Source: Lamellibrachia satsuma (taxonomy: Eukaryota > Annelida > Polychaeta > Sabellida > Siboglinidae). From it: DNA of 64,000 nucleotides. The stretch is from positions 2,253,501-2,317,500 of the forward strand of contig BSQZ01000061.1 in NCBI GenBank assembly GCA_033239005.1, written 5' to 3'. The notes under the pieces are model-generated. The model saw only the letters and a program-made list of their open reading frames with translations, made no database searches and was not told the DNA's origin. Made by a program: the position numbers and the translations under genes. How positions within the stretch are numbered: position 1 is the stretch's first letter; each line of letters begins with the position of its first letter. Positions 34,801-47,431 of this stretch are shown piece after piece.

Positions 34801-37800
34801 CTCCTTAGCTTCTTGGCACGTCCATCCATCTAACTGTTGACAACTTTTCGCATTGTACATGATCACGAGCTAGAATACCTAATCCTTTGGTTTTGTTGTA
34901 CCACTGAGCTTGGATTTTCTGAGGAGATTGGCGCCAAAGAAGTCATTTTATTTTTATTAAAAATGCTGATCTTGTCCCACGTTCATCATTACCATTTCGG
35001 GTGCTGAAATTCATACTACCAAGGGGTATATTAAATAGTTTATGGCTGAATTATTCTGATCGTAAAGTAAGTAAATACCAACTGAACTGGATATTATTGG
35101 CAGTATTCCTGACAATAGATGGTACAACAATCTGGACGTGTACTGTACTACAACAATGAAATATATACAGGCTGCTGAAATCACTTTATTGTGACCATGT
35201 CAGCATTGCTACCAGTGATCAGTCAGGTGTATGACCATGTCAGCATTGCTACCAGTGATCAGTTAAGATATGTGACCATGCCAATTACCAGTGGTGATAG
35301 CAGCTGGCTGGAAAGCAACAAAAGTGACCATATTACCTGGCTCACTTCGCGTAAATTAAGAATACCTTCCAGGAAACTACACGTGGAATATAAACAAAAA
35401 TAGCACATGCGAGATATACCTATTACAAATAGTATTCTTTAAAAATCTACAGTTAACAGAATGTACCAACACATTTCTAAAATCAGTGACACAGACTTAA
35501 ATTGTGACAAAGGATTTTGGCTTTTTACTTATTCTCAGTGTATAGAGTTTCACCATTTTTTATGAGTGAGACGTCATACCTGTTTCGTCAGACTTGTGTT
35601 TGATGAATTTCCAGAATAATTGTTGCTGATGAGACCAGTTTGCAAGGTTTCAGTTACAAATCCCATCTAGCTTTATTTGTGGCTTCTGTTGTCTCTTTTG
35701 TGCTGTTTGTATTTATTTCCGTCCTGGTCCATATAATATCCAGTGTTGTTTTTGTGTTGTTTCAGGAAGTCACCATTAGAGCTGCTGCTTTCTTCCATGT
35801 GGTTTTGTAGTTGCAAGTAGTATTAATTTTGGAGTTTCTAACATGTCAGGTTGTTTGATTTAAATCATTTGATGTAAATCATTATTTAAATCACTCCAAA
35901 AAAAATAATTGATTTATGACTTTTTTTATTTCCGATTTTTTTTATTGCTGATTTATATGAATTTAACAAAAATAATTGTTTACAAGCATCAAGATCAACA
36001 AAGTTTTGTATGTTTTTTTTAGTACAAAAGCACAATGTGCACACACCTGTGTAATTGTTTGTCACCAGATAGCCTGATGGTAAAATATTTTATGACACTG
36101 TGTATGTTTGAGCTATTCCCTTTCTAAATGTAGTGAAGCCCTGAGTTAAAGTCCACTTAGAGCTTGGGCTAGTTGTTACCAATTCAGTATGTTGACTCCA
36201 GTTAGACAGTGTTGGTGACAATTGTTTAATACTGCACTGCTACAGCCACAGACACACAGCATGCTTTCCTTTCCAAGACAGATTATGCAACTACAGGGGG
36301 TGAGGCCTTGTGGACATTGGCTAATGTCTTTACATAAGCAAAAATCTTTTAAGACAAGTACCGAAATCGATTTGAATAGAACACGTTTGAAAGAGTTTAT
36401 AAACATAAACATCTAAATAAATGTCTATATACCAGATTAAATAAAAAAATGAAGCAACTAAAAATCAAATAAATCTGATTTAAATGAAAAAATCTGATTG
36501 AATTTTTTTAAATCATGATTTTTTTCAACACTGCCAATGGTTGCTTGCTGGGTGGCACTGTTGTGGGTTTTTAAAGTGGACATTCAGTATTCATGTGATG
36601 TGAAAAACAGGGGTGTTCCAAACGTGTTTGTGACATGATTAAAAGCGCTGGAGGTATGTGATTTTGAAAAAAATTTGAGAATATCAATAATATGATGTTG
36701 GTGGCTGTGAATTTTTTATTTTTTTGATGGTCTTGTTTTCTTATAATCAGACAAAATGTTATTATGGCCACTAATGCAATAATTCACTGTGATCTGCCCT
36801 CTATTGGCTTAAGTAGCTTTACGCCTACACGTCTGCTTTCCCACAGGCAGTTGATAAATTATTTATGTATACATCACCTCATTATCTGTGTGACATTCCA
36901 GACTTCAATGGCCATGTACACATACTGTATTGCCCAGTCTTCGGTGGACATTCCCAGATGCCCCTACAGCTGACAGACATTGCATGACCCAGTGCTGGAA
37001 GGGCTCTCCTCAGATTCAATGACAATGGTGATATTCGTTTCTGTCTGCATCTTGTTTCAGCATCCCTGCTGTGTTACTGTTAGTGAGGTGTCACCTCTGT
37101 GGAACCACCTGCATCCCATTGCTCTAATACTCTTACATCATTGTCCAGGCTGCTGCAGGCCTTGTGTGTACTAACCCAAACCCCTACTGTGTATTGAATG
37201 GTAATTGTTTCACCTCACTGATTCCCTTCAGTTTCCCCTGTTATTGAAGCTGCATGAGATGGGGGGGGGGTCTTTACTGGCTGCAGCTGAGAACAGCAAG
37301 GCTTGCTGACAACAATTTCCGCTGCATGTGATTGACAAAGTAAAAAAAAATTTGCTTGTGATTTACAAATACATACAAAGTAATAACAAATTGAAATTGA
37401 CCTACAATTAAATTGTGTGACTGGTTTTAGCTAATATATATATAATTTAGCTGTCAAACAAATAACGATGATGTGAAAAACAGGGGTGTTCCAAACGTGT
37501 TTGTGACATGATTAAAAGAGCTGGAGGTATGTGATTTTGAAAAAAAATTTGAGAATATCAATAATATGATGTTGGTGGCTGTGAATTTTTTATTTTTTTG
37601 ATGGTCTTGTTTTCTTATAATCAGACAAAATTTTATTATGGCCACTAATGCAATAATTCACTGTGATCTGCCCTCTATTGGCTTAAGTGGCTTTACGCCT
37701 ACACGTCTGCTTTCCCACAGGCAGCTGATAAATTATTTATGTATATATCACCTCATTATCTGTGTGACATTCCAGACTTCAATGGCCATGTACACATACT

Positions 37801-40800
37801 ATACAGTGTATTGCCCAGTCTTCGGTGGACATTCCCAGATGACCCTACAGCTTGCAGACATTGCATGACCCAGCACTGGAAGGGCTCTCCTCAGATTCAA
37901 TGACAATGGTGATATTCGTTTCTGTCTGCATCTTGTTGCAACATCCCTGCTGTGTTACTGTTAGTGAGGTGTCACCTCTGTGGAACCACCTGCATCTCAT
38001 TGCTCTAATACTCTTACATCATATTGTCCAGGCTGCTGCAAGCCTTGTGTGTACTAACCAAAACCCCTACTGTGTATTGAATGGTAATTGTTTCACCTCA
38101 CTGATTCCCTTCAGTTTCCCCTGTTATTGAAGCTGCATGAGATGGGGGTCTTTACTGGCTGCAGCTGAGAACAGCAAGGCTTGCTGACAACAATTTCCGC
38201 TGTATGTGATTGACAAAGTAATAACAAATTTGCTTGTGACTTACAAACACATACAAAGTAATAACAAATTTGCTTGTGACTTACAAACACCTGCAGAGTG
38301 CATTGCTGTATTGCGATATATACTGCACGGTACCGTACACAATACACTATATCCGTGTTGTGGTACACTATGATATGCGATAGCGGTAGGCAAAACATTA
38401 TTCGTGTCACCTTTGTGAAGCAGTAAACATTCAACGTGAACCACACCTGCCCGTGTATCGATAAAATAGTAAAATATAACATGTAGTACGTTTCCCACAT
38501 GTATATCTAACTATAATCTATGTCAAATCTTTACACTATTACTTTTTTCAATGTGCTCGTGCAATTTGGACCTCATTTTAGTGATGGCGTGACATCTGCT
38601 GTAGCGTTGCCTTGTCCACGTGATAAATAAACATGTGTTTTACTGTTGTTACATCATTCTAGTCAGTGTAATCTGTATCGTGATATGTATCATATTGTGA
38701 CCTCTGTATCTCGATACGTATAATAAAGTGAAGTAGTTGTTCCGGCCATTGTGAATGATCCAAGCCATTTGTACACAGCCTAGATGACACCTAAGAATGC
38801 TGGGGCTGCTCAGTGTTACCCCAGGATTTGTGTCCTACTTTGGGCAGGAACTCAGCTGGGCACCTGTCATGCAACCACCCCTGGTGCCTAGGTGCCATCT
38901 AGGTGATAAATAGCCTAACTTGGGTTGGAAGTTGATTTAGCCCTGTGTCATGCAACTGGCCAATGGAGTTTAATCTTATAATAATTGAGGCACCTTGCAA
39001 AATGTATCCATGCGTCCAACTGTCTGGTAACATTCATGAATTTACATCCAAATTAAATCTAGTAAATGGTGCAGAAAACTTAACTGAGATTCAAACAAAT
39101 GTGATGAAGAACAGTATTTTTACATTAAAACCTGACAAATACAATTTATATAGACTCATTGGAATTTATAGTAAAAATTCTCAGCTCCCAATATAGTTAA
39201 ATCATTCAGTGTGTTGTGTGTTTCAGAGGACAGAATACGACAGTCTGGGGGAGGTGCAGGTGCCTGCTGACAAGTACTATGGAGCTGTGACAGCGAGAGC
39301 TTGCACAACCTTCAAGATTGGTGGCAGCACAGAACGAATGCCGGTGGGCATCTACACTCAGTTTTATTGCAACGCCACTCAGTTTTATTGTAACTCTGCT
39401 CAATTCTCTTGCAACTCCGTTCAGTTCTGTTGCTACTCCGCTCAGTTGTCTTGCAACTTCGCTCAGTTCTCTTGTCACTCCGTTTGGTTCTCTTGCAACT
39501 CCAATCAGTTCTCTTGCAACTCCACCCAGTTATCTTGCAAATCTGCTCAGTTCTCTTGCAACTCTGCTCAGTTCTCTTGCAACTCTGCTCAGTTCTCTTG
39601 CAACTCCACCCAGTTTTTTTGCAACTCTGCTCAGTTCTCTTGCAACTCCACTCAGTTCTCTTGCAACTCCGGCCAGTTCTCTTCTCACCTCCTACAATCA
39701 GCCCTATTACATCTTCTATTTACTCCTGACAGAATAGGAAATGTACCTTATTTTGCTACCCAGAATTAAAACTGTCACATTTTTGCGATAGACAAACAGA
39801 CTATCAGAAATATTACCACATACTTCACTTTGTGCTATGATTAATTTGTGAAAAGTGGAAAAAACATGTTTGTGGATGTATTGAGATCACACAGGATAAC
39901 TCAGTTCCCTTAGGCTTCACTAAATGTCTTGCCACCTGTAATGATAGGATTACTGGATTCTTGTTTTCAGCTTGAAGTCATCCACGCTTTGGCTATACTG
40001 AAAAAGGCAGCAGCAATAGTGAACAAAGACTATGGCCTTGACCCAAGTATAGCTGACATTATTGTCAAGGTAGTAGAAGAGGTAGGTATAACAGTCAGTC
40101 CATGTGGGTGGACCAGTATACTATACAGAGAATTAAAATATATAGATTTATGAGGTTGTTAAAGCATGTTTACATATCCTTGAAGAGCCACTGGCTGATA
40201 ATCCAGGTATGTCTAACTGAGAAACTGTGCAGTTTTCAATGGCTCTAGGTGGAGCTGCTTGAGGTCATCCAGAGTCTGATAAACATGAACATAAACTACA
40301 CATTCTCATATTAATATAATTATGTCTTGTGGTTAGAGTTGATAACAAACATATATATTTTCTATTTTAACCTCAGTGTATAGCTTGCTTGCTTTAGAAC
40401 AGATGTGCCCTTAATTGTCTGCTAGGATACACAGTTGTTAATCCTTCACAAACATTAATCACCTATAACATCCTTTTTTAAATTGTAAAGATTGTATACA
40501 TTATTTTGAGGCTTTTTCAAATCTAGTATTGTAACATCATTTTATATAAATTCATATGTGGAAATTTTATTTAGATTTTCACCTCCCACCTGACAACTTT
40601 GAAACATAATTTGCAGACTTTCCAATGGAAGCCCTATGCTTGACAAGAACAGATGACTGTGAGCGATGTTTGTCTTTGACAGGTGCTCGATGGCAAGTTG
40701 GATAAACACTTCCCTCTGGTGGTGTGGCAAACAGGCTCTGGCACCCAGACCAACATGAATCTCAATGAGGTGATTTCCAATCGCAGCATCGAACTGCTCG

Positions 40801-41665
40801 GAGGCAAAATGGGTACAAAGAAACCTGTCCATCCTAATGACCACGTCAACAAGGGCCAGGTGGGTGTAGTGATTGAACGTGATTAGAAATGGTAATATCT
40901 CTCCAAAATATGTACGCTGGTAGTCTTATGTGCTTCGTCCTATATGGGTGGACATGTGTACTTGTATTGATCCATTCTGTTGGGTGGATCGTGGTGTATT
41001 TAAAATTCATAGTATGCAAATGTTACACAAAAATGTATTACACAACGTCTATGCCACGATTCATGTCTAACCATTGTATTCTATCTGCAGAGCTCCAATG
41101 ACACGTACCCAACGGCAATGCACATTGCAGCTGCTACAATGATCCACAAGTGTCTTATGCCTGGTCTGGAACGTCTCAAAGAATCACTAAAATCAAAAAG
41201 TGATGAGTTCAAGGACATTGTAAAAGTGGGCCGCACACATACTCAGGTATGGGTGCTTACACACGCATGCACGCACGCACGCACGCACGCATGCACGCAC
41301 GCACACACACACTCAGGTATCGGTGCTTTCACACACACTCAGGTATCGGTGCTTTCACACACACTCAGGTATGGGTGCTTTCACACACACTCAGGTATGG
41401 GTGCTTTCACACACACTCAGGTATGTTGTGCTTTCATACACACTCAGGTATGGGTGCTTTCACACACACTCAGGTATGGGTGCTTTCACATGCATGCACG
41501 CACACACACTCGGGTATCAGTGCTTTCACACACACTCAGGTATGGGTGCTTTCACACACACTCAGGTATGTGTGCTTTTACACACACTCAGGTATGGGTG
41601 CTTTCACACACACTCAGGTATGGGTGCTTTCATACACACTCAGGTATGGGTGCTTTCACATGCAT

Positions 41666-41704
<39 letters not shown>

Positions 41705-44700
41705 CACACGCAGGTATGGGTGCTTTCACACACACACACACTCGGGTATCGGTGCTTTCACACACACTCAGGTATGGGTGCTTTCACACACACTCAGGTA
41801 TGTGTGCTTTCACACACACTCAGGTATGGGTGCTTTCACACACACTCAGGTATGGGTGGTTTCATACACACTCAGGTATGGGTGCTTTCACACACATTCA
41901 GGTATGGGTGCTTTCACATGCACGCACGCATGCACACACACACACACATCTACCTTACCTTTATTTAGATAGACATTCTCACATACAGTTGACAATCTAA
42001 CACAAGTAACATTGCGCAAGAAGCAGATCTACCACTTTTCTTGATGTGAGGGCAGTAGGTGAAGATCTGGTGCCACGGGCCTTGTACCACGTTGTGAGGG
42101 AGGAGTGTGGAAGCAGTACGTTTCCCATCCTTACAGAAAAATGTTTCAGTTTGAGGGTATATTTACTTCATTCTGATGCATTTTCTACGTGAAGGGGTGG
42201 CAACAACCAAATTTGATGCTGTAATAAAATGTCAGATAGAATAAAATTATGTCCTTAGTTTCTTGGCAGATTGTCTTAATGCTTTGACTGCTTACTGCGC
42301 AGACAGTTGCTCTTCTCTGATCTTTAATATTTACATCAGTAAATAAGAAAAACATGCCAGTCAGGCATGTCTACAGAAGGAATTTAAATTAACTTATAAA
42401 ATTTTTTTGTTACAATTGATTCTTTCATTTTAAACTCCCTCCTCAATTCATGTTTTAGCCTGCTGTGAATCAGATTCGCTGCTGTTCATATATGTAGTGT
42501 GTGAATAGTTTATGCGGACTGACGTCAAGTTAGTCAAAACTATCCCACAAATTGCTGCATAATTTCACCTACCCAAGTGGCGCGCTCTGGCAGAGATCGA
42601 ATTGAGGAAGCACCTTTAATACAAGTTATATTGTATAGTGTTCTCGATTTGTGACTGCAGTGAAATGATAGTTTGATGTGTCATTATACTTATGTCTAGC
42701 AGAGTAGCGTCTAGCCTGGTATTATGTATAAGCGTCTCAGTTATTCAGCTACTCATTCTGATTGTGAGACTTGGGAGAGATTTAACATGATTTAACAAGA
42801 TTGCCATCTCGAACAACAAGTTCCTGATGGCAAGTGGACAAGGAAGCCATTGGCTTATCGAGAGTCCAACAATTTTCTCATCTATGTGTAGCCCGCCCTT
42901 ATCAGATATCTGTCAATTCTATTTTTAAACATATTCACACTACTAGCATTAACACAATCATTTGGCAGTTTGTTCCATTCATTTATCACCCTCTGTGAGA
43001 AAGAGTACTTTCTCATGTCCAACCTACACTGCTCCTTAACTAATGCTGCTTTGTGTCCTCTGGTTCTACTGCCTTCTTTAAGTTTGAAGAACATATTGCT
43101 ATCAACATCCTCATAACCGTTCACTATTTTAAACACTTCTATTTGGTCTCCTCTTAGTCTCCTGGTCTCTAGTGTTGTCAAACCACATTGTAATAAGCGA
43201 CTTTCGTAACTAAGGTCTCTTAATTCTGGAATCATCTTAGTTGCTCTTCGTTGTATTCTTTCTAGCTTATCTGTCTTTTTTACGATATGGCCTCCATGCT
43301 TGAATACAATATTCCAAATGTGGTCTAGCTATTGCTTTGTACAGGGGTACAATTAGATGTTTCTCCTTATACGTGATAGTTCTCCTAATTAGCCCTAGAA
43401 TTTGATTTCCTTTCGAAGCAGCAATCCCACATTGCTCTGAAACTTTCATGTCAGCATTAAATGTTACTCCTAAATCCTTTTCTTGTGTGGTTCTACCTAG
43501 TACAGCATCCCCCATTTTATATTCCTCGTCCATATTTCCATGTCCTATGTGTATACATTTACACTTCCCAAAATTTAATAACATTTGCCATTTTTCTGAC
43601 CATTTAACTAATTTTTCCAGATCATCTTGTAAACTTTGGTTATCTGTATCATTAGTAACCTTTCTGAATACTTTTGTGTCATCTGCAAATTTGAGTACTT
43701 TGCTAGATATGTCATCCTCCAAATCATTTATATATATTCAAAACAGTATAGGGCCTAATACTGATCCCTGTGGTACCCCACTCAAAACAGATTTCCAGTT
43801 TGAAATCTCACCATCTACTATTACTCTCTGTCTTCTGTGTGTAAGCCACTTTTCTATCCAGTTGATTACATCATCACCTATGCCATGGGCTTTTAGTTTA
43901 AGTAACAATCTTTGATGTGGCACTTTATCGAAAGCTTTCTGAAAATCTAAGTAGACAACATCCACTGGTGACCCGTCATCTACCCACTTTGTAATTTCTT
44001 CTAAGAAACATAAGAGATTGGTTAGACATGACCTTGCTTTTAGGGATCCATGTTGAGATGTATTTATTAATTTATGTTTTACGAGGAATTCCACCATGTG
44101 GTCTCTAATTAATGTTTCGAGTAATTTACATACAACTGATGTGCAGTGCATGAGAGATGCCAATAGTTCCTACACATAATCCTTCCAGGATGCTGTACCA
44201 CTGACCCTGGGTCAGGAGTTTAGTGGCTACTACTGCCAGATGGTTCAAGCTATCGACCGAATCAACGGCACATTACCGCGACTCTACCAGCTGGCAATAG
44301 GTGGCACTGCCGTTGGCACAGGACTGAACACGCACGTTGGGTTTGCCGAGAAGGCTGCCGCACAGATTGCTGCACTGACAGGTATGCTGGATGACTCGCA
44401 TGTTTGTCATATTATACATCAACTGTCAGCAGATATCTCATGAATGTTAGTTACAGTATAATTGGGTGTCTGTCTGCATGGATTGTCTGCAGTCATGGTT
44501 GAGTGTCAGCAGTCATGGTTGAGTGTCAGCAGTCATGGTTGTGTTATCAGTCATGGTTGTGTCATCAGTCATGGTTGTGTCAGCAGTCATGGTTGGGTGT
44601 CACCAATGATGATTGAATATCAACATTTATCATTGAGTGTCACCAATGATGACTATGACTAATATATACTGGAGTTATTAATGTGCTCCTAACATTGTAA

Positions 44701-47349
44701 AATGATATGACCAGTTTATGTGTATGTTTCACATTGTTGTCACCTTGCAGACCTGCCATTTGTGACAGCCCCCAACAAGTTTGAGGCACTAGCCACCAAG
44801 GACACAATGGTTGAAGTGAGCTCAATCTTAAACGTCATCGCAGCAAGTCTCATGAAGATTGCCAATGACATTCGCTTCCTTGGCTCCGGTCCTCGCTGTG
44901 GGCTTGGGGAACTCTCCCTGCCTGAGAATGAACCAGGAAGCAGCATCATGCCAGGTATGTCAGCAGTGCATGTTGTGTCAGCAGTATGTGTGTGGTGTCA
45001 GCAGTCTGTGTGTGGTATCAGCAGAGCATGTTGTGTCAGCAGTATATATGTGGTGTCAGCAGTGCATGTGTGGTGTCAGCAGTGCATGTTGTGTCAGCAG
45101 TATGTGTGGTGTCAGCAGTACATGTTGTGTCAGCAGTATATATGTGGTGTCAGCAGTGCATGTGTGGTGTCAGCAGTGCATGTGGTGTCAGCAGTATATG
45201 TATTAGTGCCCTGCACTGGCCAGGCTTTGGGTCCAAGCCGGGCCTTTAAAAAAATTTGCGGGCTGGGCCTACATATTGCGGGCTGGGCCTGGGCCTACAT
45301 ATTGCGGGCTTGGGCAATATTAATAAAAACTTATTATAAATCGTATTTCCGGTTAATAATGTTTAAAATGATTTCTTTAGTATTACATAGTTGCAAATTA
45401 TGAATGACATCAGTGCTTTATATATTGGAATGTAGTTTAACCTCTCTTCAACAATGTGACTTCCAATGGTATCATTTTAATAATGTGCATTCTTTTAATA
45501 GACATTCCATATAGTAGCAATGCATAGTCTTACATACACAGCACACATTACACAGTACATATTGCTGCTACATGGTACATACAGAATTCAGATGCTACAG
45601 ATGCATATTTGTTGTATAAATGTAGCCTTTTGCATAGATCTAATGACCCCATAAGTTCACTTGGCTGGAAATAGCCAGCCCCAAATGTTTACTTTAGACA
45701 TATTTGCAGACCATGATTAACCATCAATGTATCACCCGTTGACCCTACCAGTGGACATTCTATTGTGTCCCTCCAACTTGGCTGGAAATAGCCAGCCCCA
45801 AATGTTTACTTTAGACATATTTGCAAACCATGATTAACCATCAATATATCACCATTTGACCTTACCAGTGGACATTCTATTGTGTCCCTCCAAATTTTGC
45901 CTGCCTGAATGACCTGCCCAGTGGCAACTGCCCACTGCCCAATGCCAACCCCAGTTGGTAGTTTGTGTCAACTAGTGTCTACTGCTTAGTGTCTACAATT
46001 TCCCCAGTACTGATTCATTCACACTTGTACTAATTCACACATGTCTGAACCTGATCTGTCTCAGGTTAGAGACTGCAGACCTGCTGGAAATGCCACTGGG
46101 TGTCAGTGCCAGTGGGTGACATTTAATTGAAATATAAATGAATACCAAATTAACTGCCTTTACTGGTAACATTAACTAATTAAATTAAGTTAACTTAGTT
46201 GAGCTAATTCAATTATTAAATTAGGGTTATGGTTTGCATTAGGGTTAAGTTAGGGTCAGATAAACAAATCTCCTACCCTAACCATAAGCCAATAAATTAA
46301 AGCTATATATAAAAATATGTTATAATACTTAATAGTAATGACAATTAAGAGTATTTTTCTTCAGGATATTCATCCGTTTGAAGCAGTTGGTTGTGCTGGA
46401 TTTCTAGAACTCGTCCAGCACACTATGGACAGTAAAAAGCAGACTAGTAGACATTATACAATGTTCATACATTATTTTTTTATGTCATTTCACAAAACAA
46501 TACATATGTAATACAGTTTATTTGTGTTTTGTTTTTATTATTATAAGATAATAGGTTTTTACCTTTTAAAAATTTAGTGGGCCGCAGGCTTACCCGTCTT
46601 TGGCCCGAGGGTATGGGCTAGGGCTGGAATGTGCAGGCCGGGCCGGGGCCAAACATTAAGTCTGGGTTGGGCTTAGGCCTAAATTCTAGTTTGCGGGCCT
46701 TGACTGGGCTTGACAAATTTTTGCGGGCCTGGATTCTAACTGCTAATTGCGGGCCGGGCTTGAGCTCGAATTATAGGCCCATGCAGGGCACTAATATGTG
46801 TGGTGTCAGCAGTCCATGTTGTGTCTGTAGCACATAAGCAGTGCCTGTGGTGTCAGCAGTATGTGTGGTGTCAGCAGTATGTGTGGTGTCAGCAGTGCAT
46901 GTGGTGTCAGCAGTATGTGTGGTGTCAGCAGTGCATGTGGGGTCAGCAGTATGTGTGGTGTCAGCAGTGCATGTGGGGTCAGCAGTATGTGTGGTGTCAG
47001 CAGTGCATGTGGGGTCAGCAGTATGTGTGGTGTCAGCAGTGCATGTGGTGTCAGCAGTATGTGTGGTGTCAGCAGTGCATGTGGGGTCAGCAGTATGTGT
47101 GGTGTCAGCAGTGCATGTGGTGTCAGCAGTTCATTGATGTAGTATGTGCATCTGTGGAAGACATCTTAAGTGGTAGTTTTTATTGGTTCATAGTTACATT
47201 TGGCTTATGTTGCTTTCTTTTATCTTTACTTATGGTACTTCACTTTAAACAGTCCCAAGGACTGGATACCGCGCTATATAAGTATGCACCTTTACATTTA
47301 TAACAACATATTATCAGCCATGTCATTATTTGACATTTTGTCTGCTGCG

Positions 47350-47431
<82 letters not shown>

